A stretch of DNA of 64,000 bases from Rhizobium sp. TH135 (GTDB lineage Bacteria > Pseudomonadota > Alphaproteobacteria > Rhizobiales > Rhizobiaceae): the NCBI RefSeq assembly GCF_002855515.1, contig NZ_PKRP01000001.1, positions 558,001 through 622,000 on the forward strand, given 5' to 3'. The notes under the pieces are model-generated. The model was not told the DNA's origin. It saw only the letters and a program-made list of their open reading frames with translations, and did not search any database. Made by a program: the position numbers and the translations under genes. This document shows positions 35,719 to 44,910 of this stretch, in pieces. The stretch's first letter is position 1; each line of letters opens with the position of its first letter.

Positions 35719-35796
35719 TGGTATCAATTCGTAACCAGGCCTAGATATGTAACCGGGAATTTTGTGCAAGAAGGCACATTTTTGATACCAGGTTAC
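35719..35796. promoter_or_regulatory. Repeat-rich operator region between nitroreductase and HxlR genes
   Basis: TGGTATCAA (35719-35727) and its exact reverse complement TTGATACCA (35782-35790) flank the region. GTAACC occurs at 35731 and 35749 (18-base step) and inverted as GGTTAC at 35791. Such clustered half-sites between divergent genes suggest binding sites of the HxlR protein. Confidence 0.5.
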
Positions 35797-35820
35797 ACCG
35801 ATGGAACGATTGGACCCGCC

Positions 35821-36216
35821 ATGTGCGACAATTATGATCCGAGCAAGTGCCAGACCGTCAGCGAAATGCTGGCCCGTTTGGGCGATAAATGGACGGTTTT
35901 GGTCATCATGATGCTCGGAGACGGCCCCCAGCGCTTCTCGGATCTCAAGCGATCGGTGGTCGGAATCTCGCAGCGTATGCTGACATTGACACTGCGTTCA
36001 CTGGAGCGGGACGGCATCGTCGAGCGCACGGTGCATCCGACCGTGCCGCCCAAGGTGGAGTATGCGCTAACCGATCTCGGTCGTTCCTTCGGCGAGCCGA
36101 TCCGGGCGCTGGGTGGCTGGGTCTTCACCCATCACGACCGCATCCAGACGGCCCGCGCCGAATTCGACCGGCGCACCGAGATCGATGCCGGCAACAAGCT
36201 GATCAAGCTGGGCTGA
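35821..36216 (+). CDS. HxlR-family transcriptional regulator
   Basis: The 131-residue protein has the HxlR winged helix: the N-terminal Cys-containing CDNYDPSKCQTVSEMLARLGDKWTVLVIMML, FSDLKRSVVGISQRMLTLTLRSLERDGIVERTVHPTVPPKVEYALTDLG, matching the family closely (the GISQRMLT helix is the recognition helix). Cys2 and Cys10 flank the first helix and may sense quinones or electrophiles by oxidation or alkylation, as in YodB/QorR. ATG 35821 is used; the frame is open upstream to 35656 through the operator region. Confidence 0.92.
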   Translation: MCDNYDPSKCQTVSEMLARLGDKWTVLVIMMLGDGPQRFSDLKRSVVGISQRMLTLTLRSLERDGIVERTVHPTVPPKVEYALTDLGRSFGEPIRALGGWVFTHHDRIQTARAEFDRRTEIDAGNKLIKLG

Positions 36217-36217
36217 A

Positions 36218-36249
36218 GGTGGCAAACGGGGCATGAAGCCCCGCCACCT
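36218..36249. terminator. Bidirectional terminator between HxlR and beta-glucosidase genes
   Basis: A two-part hairpin, AGGTGGC ... GCCACCT enclosing GGGGC-ATGAA-GCCCC, sits between the convergent stops. It overlaps the first base of the beta-glucosidase stop codon. Confidence 0.6.
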
Positions 36250-37622
36250 CAATCCGCCGTGAAATTCCCCTTCGGAAATTCGAGTGCCAGATCGCGATAC
36301 CACTTCCCGCTCTTCTTGATGGTCCGGACCTGCGTGTCGTAATCGACATGCACGAGGCCGAAGCGCATCTTGTAGCCTTCCGCCCATTCGAAATTGTCCA
36401 TCAGCGACCAGGCGAAGTAGCCCTGCATCGGATAGCCCTCGGCAATCAGGTCGGCGACCTTGTCGAGATGTTCGGCGTAATAATCGAGCCGCGGCTGGTC
36501 TTCGACCTCGCCACCCTCGACCTCCATGTTGTAGCAGGCGCCGTTCTCGGTGATGTAGCAGACCGGCAGGTCATAGCGGGCATAGAGCCGCTCGACGAGC
36601 GACTTCAAAGCAGGTGCATAGACCTCCCAGCCGATATCCGTCTTCACGTCCGATACAGGCGCCGCGTTGACGGTCGCCGGGAATTCGGCACCGGGCGTCG
36701 GATCGTCAGCGACGCGCATTGGCGTATAGTAGTTGAGACCCCACCAGTCGAGAGGCTGGTTGATGATGGCAAGATCACCGTCTTCGATCTTGGGCATGCG
36801 ATGCCCCAGCGCCGACAGGAACTCGGCGGGATACTCGCCCTTGAAGACCGGATCGAAGAAGACGCCATTGTGGAACTGATGCGCGCGCTCGGCGGCAGCG
36901 AGATCGGTAGCACTGTCCGAGCCCGGCAACGTCTCGTGCGCATTCAAAACCAGCCCGACCGGCACCTTCGGCGACACATCGCGGATCGCTTGCACGGAAA
37001 GGCCATGCGCCAGATTGGTGTAATGCAGGGCATGCAGGGCTGCATCCATGCTGCGCTCGCCCGGCGCATGCACACCGTAGAGATGGCTGAGCCAGACCGA
37101 ACACCACGGCTCGTTGAAGGTCGCAACCGCATCGAGCCGATCGCCGAGCCGCTCCATCACCACCTTGGTGTAGCGCTGGAAGGCCTGCGCCGTGGACCGC
37201 GCCGTCCATCCACCCTCGCCCATCAGCGCCAGAGGCAGATCCCAATGGTAAAGCGTCGCGTAGGCCTTGATGCCGCGGGCCTTCAATCCGTCCACGAGGT
37301 TGTCGTAGAAATCGAGGCCCTTCTCGTTGATCGGTCCAGTCCCCTCGGGCAGCACGCGCGGCCAGGCGATCGAGAAGCGATAGCCGGTCACCCCCATGTC
37401 CTTGATAAGGTCGAGATCGCTTTCCCACCTGTTGTAGTGGTCGCAGGCCATATCGCCATTATGCCGCCCGAAGACCCGGCCCGGCATATTGGAGAAGGCA
37501 TCCCAGATCGAGGGCTTGCGCCCATCCGCCTTCGACGCTCCTTCGATCTGGAAGGATGCGGTGGCCACACCAAACAGGAAGTCACCGGGAAAACGCGAGG
37601 CGAGCGCCTTGGGATCGATCAT
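36249..37622 (-). CDS. Family GH1 beta-glucosidase
   Basis: The 457-residue enzyme is a GH1 retaining glycosidase: acid/base Glu171 in TFNEPW, nucleophile Glu359 in YITENGA, N-terminal FLFGVATASFQIEGA and C-terminal GYFAWSLMDNFEWAEGYKMRFGLVHVDY. No signal peptide, so it acts in the cytoplasm on imported beta-glucosides or related sugars. ATG 37622 is preceded by AGGA; the codon before it is TTG. It lies upstream of the Gfo/Idh and ABC genes on the same strand but a 400-base gap with a repeat separates them. Confidence 0.93.
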   Translation of the reverse strand: MIDPKALASRFPGDFLFGVATASFQIEGASKADGRKPSIWDAFSNMPGRVFGRHNGDMACDHYNRWESDLDLIKDMGVTGYRFSIAWPRVLPEGTGPINEKGLDFYDNLVDGLKARGIKAYATLYHWDLPLALMGEGGWTARSTAQAFQRYTKVVMERLGDRLDAVATFNEPWCSVWLSHLYGVHAPGERSMDAALHALHYTNLAHGLSVQAIRDVSPKVPVGLVLNAHETLPGSDSATDLAAAERAHQFHNGVFFDPVFKGEYPAEFLSALGHRMPKIEDGDLAIINQPLDWWGLNYYTPMRVADDPTPGAEFPATVNAAPVSDVKTDIGWEVYAPALKSLVERLYARYDLPVCYITENGACYNMEVEGGEVEDQPRLDYYAEHLDKVADLIAEGYPMQGYFAWSLMDNFEWAEGYKMRFGLVHVDYDTQVRTIKKSGKWYRDLALEFPKGNFTAD

Positions 37623-37819
37623 CAAACATGTCCTTCGTCATATCAGGGCGAACAGGGGGCGCCCGATGTCAGTGACAAGCGATTTAGAGCAAAGGCGCGA
37701 CGCGGTGAAGACGGCCGGACCAAAAAACTGCAACGTTGCAGGAAATCCATCCTAACTTTGAGGGGCCAGGTCGGAGCGCAGCTTCGGTGTGGATAGCTTC
37801 AACATAGAGCGCCTGCGTC

Positions 37820-37985
37820 ACCTCCTCTCCCCTCGGGGAGAGGGTCGCCGAGCGAAGCGGAGGCGGGGTGAGGGGGCGGTTCGGCGAAGCATTTGCCTTT
37901 GCCTGATGGCCTTGTGCTTCGCTCCCCCTCATCCGGCGCTTTGCGCCACCTTCTCCCCGCTGGGGAGAAGAGGGAGAAACCCGCC
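37820..37985. repeat. RIME-type palindromic intergenic repeat, copy 1
   Basis: Two inverted palindromes lie here: CTCTCCCCTCGGGGAGAG near the left end and CTTCTCCCCGCTGGGGAGAAG near the right, with CCCTCATCCGG-type sequence beside the latter. The same motifs recur at 50.9 and 62.1 kb. This is the form of rhizobial intergenic mosaic elements. It fills most of the 405-base gap between the beta-glucosidase and Gfo/Idh genes; I see no gene in that gap. Confidence 0.75.
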
Positions 37986-38027
37986 AACGCCTCCACCACC
38001 CCGCGCTAAAAAGAGGGAAGGTGAACC

Positions 38028-39200
38028 TTACACCTTCACCCAGCCACCATTCTTCTTGCCCGACTCGATGCAGGCCTCGACAAACGCCACACCCTTCACA
38101 CCATCATCCACCGTCGGATAGACCACCGCCGCATCGACCGCAGTCCCGGCCTTCGCCGCATTGATGGCGTGAGCCGCTTCCGTATAGATCGTCGCGAAAG
38201 CTTCGAGATAGCCCTCCGGATGGCCGGACGGAATGCGGGTGACACGGCCAGCGGCCGCATTCGCCCCTGCCCCGCCGCGCGTGATCAGCTGCTTCGGCTC
38301 GCCAAGGCGGGTGAACCACAGATAGTTCGGATCGGCCTGCGTCCACTCGATCCCGGCCTTGGTGCCGTAGATGCGAACCTTCAGACCGTTCTCGTTGCCG
38401 GTAGCCACCTGGCTGCACCAGAGCAGCCCCTTGGCGCCGCCTTTGAAGCGCAGCATCACATGGGCATTATCATCGAGGCGGCGCCCTTCAACGAAGGTGT
38501 GCACATCGGCGGCCAGCTCATCGAGTTCCAGACCCGAGATGAACGAGCCAAGATTATAGGCATGCGTGCCGATATCGCCGGTCGAACCACCCGCACCCGA
38601 CTGCTTCGGATCCGTGCGCCAGGCGGCCTGCTTCTGGCCGGTCTGCTCGATCGGCTCGGCCAGCCAATCCTGCGGATACTCCATCTGTACGAGACGCAGA
38701 TCGCCGAGTTCGCCGGAGTACACAAGCTCGCGCGCATGCCGCACCATCGGATAGCCGGTGTAGTTGTGGGTCAGGATGAACAGCGCCTTCGCCTTGTCGG
38801 CAACGGCCTTCAGCGCCTTGGCATCTTCAAGGTTTGAGGTCAGCGGCTTGTCGCAGATGACATGGATGCCGCGCTCCAGGAAAGCCTTGGCCGCCGGGAA
38901 GTGCACATGGTTCGGCGTGACGATCGACACAGCCTCGATGCCATCGGGGCGCGCCGCTTCCTTCTCCGCCATCTCTTCGTAAGAGCCGTAGCAGCGCTCG
39001 GGGTCGAGCCCGAGCTCACGGCCTGACGCCACGGACTTTTCCGGCGTCGACGACAATGCGCCGGCAACGAGGTCGTACTGGTCGTCGAGACGCGCTGCCA
39101 TGCGATGCACCGCGCCGATAAACGCGCCAGCGCCGCCGCCGACCATGCCCAGCCGGATCTTCGGTGTCCGTTCGCCCGATTTGCTTGCTTCGATCGCCAT
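38028..39200 (-). CDS. Gfo/Idh/MocA-family oxidoreductase
   Basis: The 390-residue protein has an N-terminal Rossmann fold (RLGMVGGGAGAFIGAVHR) and the family motif HVICDKPLTSNLEDA with the catalytic-type Lys in DKP, and GSTGDIGTHAYNLGSF with a His in the C-terminal domain. Such enzymes oxidise sugars or sugar derivatives, often to 3-keto forms, with NAD(P). It may work with the epimerase at 40023-41075 on the sugar imported by the ABC transporter at 41.2-44.9 kb; the substrate is inferred only. ATG 39200 follows AAGGAGG; the frame continues upstream into the leader with two hairpins. Confidence 0.9.
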   Translation of the reverse strand: MAIEASKSGERTPKIRLGMVGGGAGAFIGAVHRMAARLDDQYDLVAGALSSTPEKSVASGRELGLDPERCYGSYEEMAEKEAARPDGIEAVSIVTPNHVHFPAAKAFLERGIHVICDKPLTSNLEDAKALKAVADKAKALFILTHNYTGYPMVRHARELVYSGELGDLRLVQMEYPQDWLAEPIEQTGQKQAAWRTDPKQSGAGGSTGDIGTHAYNLGSFISGLELDELAADVHTFVEGRRLDDNAHVMLRFKGGAKGLLWCSQVATGNENGLKVRIYGTKAGIEWTQADPNYLWFTRLGEPKQLITRGGAGANAAAGRVTRIPSGHPEGYLEAFATIYTEAAHAINAAKAGTAVDAAVVYPTVDDGVKGVAFVEACIESGKKNGGWVKV

Positions 39201-39226
39201 GATGCGTCCTCCTTCTATGAGCTTCG

Positions 39227-39279
39227 TCTGGAGTTCACGCTCCAGATCCGTTAGACTGGCATCCGAGAAGAAGGATGCC
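39227..39279 (-). promoter_or_regulatory. Two hairpins in the Gfo/Idh gene leader
   Basis: TCTGGAG/CTCCAGA (39227-39246) and GGCATCC/GGATGCC (39258-39279) are perfect 7-bp stems in tandem, the nearer about 14 bases from the GGAGG ribosome site. They could be a leader structure, but no family is recognised. Confidence 0.3.
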
Positions 39280-39383
39280 CTGACAGTGAACATCTGAGAT
39301 CCGCCTCTTCTGAGGCAAAGCGAACAAGCCCGCGTCAGCGATCACCGCGACGCTGAATGGAAGCTTTTGCAAGGATCTCAACC

Positions 39384-40019
39384 ATGCCTTTTCTCGATCC
39401 GAGACAACCCTATCCAATCACGCTCGCCGATGGCACGCCCCATCGCGAGACCGTTCAGCTTGCTGCCGTCATCGATCATCCCCGCATGGAGATCGGCGAG
39501 TTCAGCTACTTCACCCATTCCGGCACGGCAGAAGAAACGGCAGCAGCACTCGCGCCCTATCTCTACCCCTTCAGCCAGGAACGGCTGGTGATCGGCCGTT
39601 TCGTGCAGATTGCCCGCGAGGCGATCTTCATCACCAGTTCGGCCAATCATGCCATGTCGGGAGTGACGACCTATCCCTTCCGCGTCTTCAGCCCTGATAC
39701 CATCGACGGCTATCAGGACCTGCCTTTCCTGGATACCATCATCGGCCACGACGTCTGGATCGGTCATGGCGCAACGATCATGCCGGGGGTCACGATCGGC
39801 TCCGGCGCCATCATCGCCGCCCGCGCCGTGGTGACCCATGATGTGCCGGCCTACACCATTGTCGGCGGCAACCCGGCAACCGTCATCCGAAAGCGTTTCA
39901 CGGACGAGGAGATTGCCGACCTGCTGGCGCTTGCCTGGTGGGACTGGCCGCTCGACAGGTTAGAACGGGCCCTGCCCCACCTTGAGAGCGGCGACATCGC
40001 CGCCCTCAAGCAGGTCTGA
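39384..40019 (+). CDS. CatB-like hexapeptide acetyltransferase
   Basis: The 211-residue protein has left-handed beta-helix hexapeptide repeats: [22 protein letters not shown], then [46 protein letters not shown], with the conserved H in ANHAM that serves as catalytic base. It belongs to the Vat/CatB xenobiotic acetyltransferase family; despite resistance-type annotations, many members act on unknown small molecules. It is on the + strand between two minus-strand sugar genes, with its stop 3 bases from the epimerase stop. ATG 39384 has AAGGA eight bases upstream. Confidence 0.88.
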   Translation: MPFLDPRQPYPITLADGTPHRETVQLAAVIDHPRMEIGEFSYFTHSGTAEETAAALAPYLYPFSQERLVIGRFVQIAREAIFITSSANHAMSGVTTYPFRVFSPDTIDGYQDLPFLDTIIGHDVWIGHGATIMPGVTIGSGAIIAARAVVTHDVPAYTIVGGNPATVIRKRFTDEEIADLLALAWWDWPLDRLERALPHLESGDIAALKQV

Positions 40020-40022
40020 CGA

Positions 40023-41075
40023 TCAGAGCCCCAGCATCCGGCGGTTCGCGGCATCATCCGTGCCGCCGGACGCGAAGTCGTCAAACGCCTTCTCCGTCAC
40101 CCGAATGATATGCGCCCGGACGAAATCGGCTCCTTCGCGGGCGCCATCTTCCGGGTGCTTCAGCGCGCACTCCCATTCGACAACGGCCCAGCCGTCGAAA
40201 TCGTTCGCTGCCATCTTAGAAAAAATCGCGCCGAAATCGACCTGTCCATCGCCCAGCGAGCGGAAGCGCCCGGCGCGATTGACCCAACCCTGATAGCCGC
40301 CATAGACGCCCTGCCGGCCGGTCGGATTGAATTCCGCGTCCTTGACGTGGAACATCTTGATCCGGTCTTTGTAGATGTCGATGTTGTCGAGATAGTCGAG
40401 GCACTGCAGCACATAATGCGACGGGTCGTAGAGCATGTTGGCGCGGGAATGGTTCTTCACGCGCTCGAGGAACATCTCGAAGGTCACGCCGTCATGCAGG
40501 TCTTCGCCCGGATGGATCTCGTAGCAGACGTCAACACCCTGCTCCTCGGCATAATCGAGGATCGGCAGCCAGCGGCGCGCAAGTTCGTCAAAGGCGGTCT
40601 CGACCAGACCGGCCGGGCGCTGCGGCCAGGGATAGATATAGGGCCAGGCCAGCGCGCCCGAGAAGGTCGCATGCGCCTTGATGCCGAGATTGCGAGAAGC
40701 TTTCAGCGCGTACTTGACCTGCTGCACGGCCCATTCCTGGCGGGCCTTCGGATTGCCGCGCACTTCCGGCGCCGCAAAGCCGTCGAAAGCCTCGTCATAG
40801 GCCGGATGAACCGCAACCAGCTGGCCCTGAAGGTGCGTGGAAAGCTCGGTGATCTCAACGCCGTTCTGGCGCGCCACACCGGCGAGTTCGTCGCAATAAT
40901 CTTTGGATTCAGCCGCCTTTTTTAGGTCCATCAGCTGGCCGGCCCAGGTCGGGACCTGCACGCCGACATAGCCCTTTTCGGCTGCCCACTTCGTAATCCC
41001 ATCCCAGGTATTGAACGGTGCGGCATCACCCGCAAACTGGCCGAGAAAGATCGCCGGTCCCTTGATCGTCTTCAT
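40023..41075 (-). CDS. Xylose-isomerase-like sugar phosphate isomerase/epimerase
   Basis: The 350-residue TIM-barrel protein (AP endonuclease 2 superfamily) has metal-binding motifs DVCYEIHPGEDLHDG, LYDPSHYVLQ, and HVKDAEFNP in the expected order. Such proteins isomerise or epimerise free sugars and keto-sugars. It lies just after the ABC genes on the same strand, behind a terminator, and next to a Gfo/Idh gene, which suggests a sugar oxidation and isomerisation route. ATG 41075 follows GGGAGGAG. Upstream (41101-41122) are CG-centred LacI-like half-sites (AACGTT and AACGAT) 12 bases apart, not a clear operator. Confidence 0.9.
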   Translation of the reverse strand: MKTIKGPAIFLGQFAGDAAPFNTWDGITKWAAEKGYVGVQVPTWAGQLMDLKKAAESKDYCDELAGVARQNGVEITELSTHLQGQLVAVHPAYDEAFDGFAAPEVRGNPKARQEWAVQQVKYALKASRNLGIKAHATFSGALAWPYIYPWPQRPAGLVETAFDELARRWLPILDYAEEQGVDVCYEIHPGEDLHDGVTFEMFLERVKNHSRANMLYDPSHYVLQCLDYLDNIDIYKDRIKMFHVKDAEFNPTGRQGVYGGYQGWVNRAGRFRSLGDGQVDFGAIFSKMAANDFDGWAVVEWECALKHPEDGAREGADFVRAHIIRVTEKAFDDFASGGTDDAANRRMLGL

Positions 41076-41169
41076 GAATTCTCCTCCCTGAGTATTCCTG
41101 CAACGTTTCCGTGAACGATTACAGGAGATGGAATTTCGACACAACCGCAATGATGTTCACAGCGGAAAT

Positions 41170-41192
41170 CTGCCCGGGAAAAACCCGGGCAG
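41170..41192 (-). terminator. Terminator of the ribose-type ABC operon
   Basis: Perfect 9-bp stem CTGCCCGGG/CCCGGGCAG with a five-base A loop (T on the transcribed minus strand), 25 bases past the binding-protein stop. Confidence 0.7.
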
Positions 41193-41216
41193 ACCATGGC
41201 GTTGAAGTCCTGCGGA

Positions 41217-42170
41217 TCAGAACGGCGAATCCGGGAAGTAGTAGTTCTTCGCGTTGTCAGGTGTGATCAGCGTCGCGTCGAGCGTGTAGGTGCCATGCAC
41301 CGGAACGCTGTCGTAGAGGGCAGCAGCCGTCATCTCCATCGCCGTGCCAACCATCGACGGCGGATAGAGAACGTTGACCGGAACCATCTTGTCGCCGTCC
41401 ATGACCTTCTTGATCATGTCCTTCGAACCGGCACCACCGATGATGTACTGGATATCGGTACGGCCCGCCTGTTCGATCGCCTGCAGCACGCCGACAGCCA
41501 TGTCGTCGTCCTGGCACCAGACCACATCGATCTTCGGATACTTGGTCAGGTAGTCCTGCATGACCTTGAAGGCGTCGTCGCGGTTCCAGTTGCCGAACTG
41601 GCGATCAAGGATCTTCACGTTCGAGCCGGCGATGCCCTTGTCGAAACCATCCTGGCGCTGCTGATCGATCGGGATCGGCATGCCGCGGATGACGACAACT
41701 TCAGCGTCCGGGGTCGTCGCGGCGATGTACTTGCCAGCGACTTCACCGAGAGCCGGGTTGTTACCGGCCACATAGAGGTCACGGACGGTGTTGTCGTTGA
41801 CCGACGGTGCGCGGTCGACGAGAGCGACGAACTTGCCGCTGTCCTTGATCTGGCGGATGGCGTTGACAAGCGGATCCGGATCCGTCGGCAGGATCACGAG
41901 TGCATCGATGCCTTGCGTGGCAAGATCCTGCACGGCATTCGCCTGGCTGGACGGATCAGCGGAGGTCTTGACGACCACGTTGAGGCCCGGATGACGCTCC
42001 ATGAGCTGCTTGGCAATACGCTCGGCGTGATAGATGACGCCCGATGTCCAGCCATGCGTCGCAGCCGGGATCGAAACGCCGATCGTCTTGGCGTCCTGGG
42101 CCTGCGCTGCGCCGAAGATCGACACCAGCGCGGTCATGGCGACAGCCATACCCATAAGTTTCTTGTGCAT
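41217..42170 (-). CDS. Sugar ABC transporter substrate-binding protein (RbsB-like)
   Basis: The 317-residue protein has a signal peptide (GMAVAMTALVSIFGAAQA) and the PBP type I fold: IGVSIPAATHGWTSGVIYHAERI, TQGIDALVILPTDPDPLVNAI and DVVWCQDDDMAVGVLQAIEQAG, as in ribose/xylose/inositol binders. The sugar is not decidable. It is the last gene of the transporter operon, with a strong GGGAGG ribosome site, consistent with its need for high expression. It ends at a terminator at 41170-41192. Confidence 0.92.
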   Translation of the reverse strand: MHKKLMGMAVAMTALVSIFGAAQAQDAKTIGVSIPAATHGWTSGVIYHAERIAKQLMERHPGLNVVVKTSADPSSQANAVQDLATQGIDALVILPTDPDPLVNAIRQIKDSGKFVALVDRAPSVNDNTVRDLYVAGNNPALGEVAGKYIAATTPDAEVVVIRGMPIPIDQQRQDGFDKGIAGSNVKILDRQFGNWNRDDAFKVMQDYLTKYPKIDVVWCQDDDMAVGVLQAIEQAGRTDIQYIIGGAGSKDMIKKVMDGDKMVPVNVLYPPSMVGTAMEMTAAALYDSVPVHGTYTLDATLITPDNAKNYYFPDSPF

Positions 42171-42239
42171 TGGTTTCCTCCCAAAGTGACGAGGGTCGAG
42201 TGTGAACGAACCGGGCGACCCTCCTGCCCGGTCGTTTCT

Positions 42240-43250
42240 TCACGCCTTGCGCGCCAGCGACCGCTGGACGAGCATCGCGATGATGATGATCGTGCCCTGG
42301 ATGGCGCCGATCAGATATTCGGAGATGAAATTCGATAGCAGCATGATGTTGCCGACCAGCTCGAGGATGAAGGCACCGCAGATGGTACCCCAAACGCGAC
42401 CCGCCCCACCCTTGAGGGCCGTGCCACCCACGACGACGGCCGTAATCGCCTGCAGCTCCCAAAGGATGCCTGTCGTGGCAGACGTCGAGCCGAGACGCGG
42501 CACATAGAGCAGCACGGCAATCGCCACACAGAGCCCCTGGATGACGAATGCAATGGTGCGCACCCGGTCAACGGCAATGCCGGAATAGCGCGCGACATCG
42601 CGGTTCGAGCCGACGGCGACGACATGGCGGCCATAGCGGGTGCGGTAAAGCACGAAGGCGGCAATCGCGGTCACCACCAGAATGATGACGATCGGCACCG
42701 GCACCCCGAGGATCGAACCAAAATAGACCGGGCGATAGAGGGCCTGCTGTTCGGCATCGCGCAACGTGATCGCACCGCCCTGGGAGAGCCAGGTGGTGAG
42801 GCCACGATATATGCCCATCGTGCCGAGTGTGGCAATGAACGGTTCGATCTTGCCGACAGTGGTGATCAGACCATTGGCCAGACCGCAGAGCGAACCGATG
42901 ATGACGGCGAGCGCCATGGCGGCCGCAATCATCAGGCCGGGATCGGCAATCGCGCCGGAATTCATAAACAGGATCATCAGGCTGGCGACAAAGGCCACCA
43001 TCGAACCGACCGAGAGATCGAGATCCCCCGAGGAAATGACGAAGGTCGCACCGACGGCTATGATCGCGATGAAGGCAGAGCGTGTCGCGACATTCGCAAG
43101 ATTGGTGAGGCCGATGAAGTTCGGGTTCACCAGGGCGCCAACGATCAGCAGGATCAGAAGCGCGGCAAAGGGCGCCACGGCGCGCATATCCACATCGCGC
43201 CACGTTCGGCCGGCACGGCCAGGTGTGGTCGTTTCAGTCTCGGCAGTCAT
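42240..43250 (-). CDS. Sugar ABC transporter permease (RbsC-like)
   Basis: The 336-residue permease has about ten hydrophobic segments and the RbsC signature FVISSGDLDLSVGSMVAFVASL with GLANGLITTVGKIEPFIATLGTMGIYRGL. The N-terminal 40 residues are hydrophilic. ATG 43250 follows GGGAGGAG; the frame start at 43340 would add a non-conserved stretch. It is encoded between the ATPase and binding-protein genes of the same operon. Confidence 0.92.
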   Translation of the reverse strand: MTAETETTTPGRAGRTWRDVDMRAVAPFAALLILLIVGALVNPNFIGLTNLANVATRSAFIAIIAVGATFVISSGDLDLSVGSMVAFVASLMILFMNSGAIADPGLMIAAAMALAVIIGSLCGLANGLITTVGKIEPFIATLGTMGIYRGLTTWLSQGGAITLRDAEQQALYRPVYFGSILGVPVPIVIILVVTAIAAFVLYRTRYGRHVVAVGSNRDVARYSGIAVDRVRTIAFVIQGLCVAIAVLLYVPRLGSTSATTGILWELQAITAVVVGGTALKGGAGRVWGTICGAFILELVGNIMLLSNFISEYLIGAIQGTIIIIAMLVQRSLARKA

Positions 43251-43344
43251 GTTGTCCCGTCTCCTCCCGCGCACCTCGACTGGAGGTCGCGCACCCTGAA
43301 GTCTTCGTTCAAGCCCGGTCTTGTCGCCGGGCTGCGCCAATCGC

Positions 43345-44871
43345 TCAGCTCGCCATCTGCCGTTTCAGGCCGGCGGCGTAACGCATGATCGTCTGCTCGT
43401 TGATGTCATCGCCCTCGAGCATGCCTACCATGCGGCCTTCGCGCATGACGGCGACCCTTGTGCAAAGCCCGATCACCTCGGGCATTTCCGAGGAGATGAC
43501 GATGATCGAGCGGCCCTCGCGGGCGAGCGCTGCGATAAAATGATAGATCTGCTGCTTGGTGCCGACATCGATGCCGCGCGTCGGCTCATCGATGATGATG
43601 ATCTGGGGCTCGACTTCCATGATCTTGGCGAGCAGCAGCTTCTGCTGGTTGCCACCCGACATGCGACCGACCCGCACCTTCTCGTCGCGCACACGAATGT
43701 CGAAACGGCGCTTGGCGCGCGCCATGGCCTTCGCCTCGCTGGCGGGGTCGAGGTAACCATGGCGGACGTGATTGTCCATCGACTGCAAGGTCAGGTTTGC
43801 GGTCATGCCCTCGCCGAGCAGCAGCCCCTTGCCCTTGCGATCCTTTGTCATGTAGGCGAGCCCGCGCCGGTTCGCCTCGCGGAAGTCGCCGGCATCGAGA
43901 ACACTGCCCTTGAGCCGCACCTCGCCCGAAAGCCGGGGCCTTAAACCCGCCACCGCCTCCATCAGCTCGGTCCGCCCTGAGCCGATCAGGCCGGAAAAGC
44001 CGAGCACTTCGCCGCGTTTCAGCTCGAAACTGGCATTTTTGACGAAGCCCGTCGTCAGTTCCCTGACCGACAGCACGATCTCTTCGTCAACATTGGGTTC
44101 ATGCTTGGCAGGATAGAGGCTCGACAATTCACGGCCGACCATCAGCTGCGCGATCGCCTCGCCATCGAGCGCCGAGGTCGGCGCCGTCTTCACCCATTGG
44201 CCATCCCGCAGCACCGTGACCCGGTCGGTGAGCTCCATCACCTCATCAAGCTTGTGGCTGACGAAGACGAAACTCGTGCCCCGCGCGCGCAGCTTGCGCA
44301 CCTGATCGAACAGCACTTCCGTTTCGTCCCGGGACAAGACAGCCGTCGGCTCGTCCATAAAGACGATCCGCGCCTTGCGGCTGATTGCCTTGGCGATCTC
44401 GACCATCTGCTTGTCGGCGACAGCCAGCGAGCTGATCAGCGCATTCTCGTCGATCCTCGACCCCAACTGGTCGAGCACGCGCCGCGCTTCGGCCCGCATC
44501 ACCTTGCGGTCGAGAACGCCGAAGCGCGTCACCTCGCGGCCGAGAAACAGGCTCTCGGTGACCGTCAGATGATCGGCAAGATTGAATTCTTGGTGGATGA
44601 GCACGATGCCAAGCGCCTCGGCCGAGCCATTCGCCGGCAGGATCACCGGCTCGCCGTCGAGCAGGATGCGTCCCGCCGTCGCCTGCTCGAAGCCTGAGAG
44701 TATCTTCACGAGCGTCGATTTGCCCGCGCCGTTCTCGCCCATGAGCGCATGAACCTCGCCCGGCAACACGTCAAAATCGACGCTGAACAGCACCTGCACG
44801 TCGCCAAATGATTTGGCGATACGCTCCGCCACGAGCACGGGTTTCCGTGCTTCGCCCCCAGCCAATGTCAT
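43345..44871 (-). CDS. Sugar ABC transporter ATPase with two cassettes (RbsA-like)
   Basis: The 508-residue protein has two cassettes. The first holds GENGAGKSTLVKIL, SLAVADKQMVEIAKAI and FMDEPTAVLS; the second holds GLIGSGRTELMEAV, RMSGGNQQKLLLAKI and IIDEPTRGIDVG. As in RbsA, the second Walker A is modified (GSGRT). It powers the RbsC-like permease. ATG 44871 follows GGAGG. Its upstream region holds two perfect 14-bp LacI-type operators at 44911 and 44932. Confidence 0.93.
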   Translation of the reverse strand: MTLAGGEARKPVLVAERIAKSFGDVQVLFSVDFDVLPGEVHALMGENGAGKSTLVKILSGFEQATAGRILLDGEPVILPANGSAEALGIVLIHQEFNLADHLTVTESLFLGREVTRFGVLDRKVMRAEARRVLDQLGSRIDENALISSLAVADKQMVEIAKAISRKARIVFMDEPTAVLSRDETEVLFDQVRKLRARGTSFVFVSHKLDEVMELTDRVTVLRDGQWVKTAPTSALDGEAIAQLMVGRELSSLYPAKHEPNVDEEIVLSVRELTTGFVKNASFELKRGEVLGFSGLIGSGRTELMEAVAGLRPRLSGEVRLKGSVLDAGDFREANRRGLAYMTKDRKGKGLLLGEGMTANLTLQSMDNHVRHGYLDPASEAKAMARAKRRFDIRVRDEKVRVGRMSGGNQQKLLLAKIMEVEPQIIIIDEPTRGIDVGTKQQIYHFIAALAREGRSIIVISSEMPEVIGLCTRVAVMREGRMVGMLEGDDINEQTIMRYAAGLKRQMAS

Positions 44872-44910
44872 GCAATCCTCCCGGCGGCTCCTCAACCGCT
44901 ATGCCATTTG

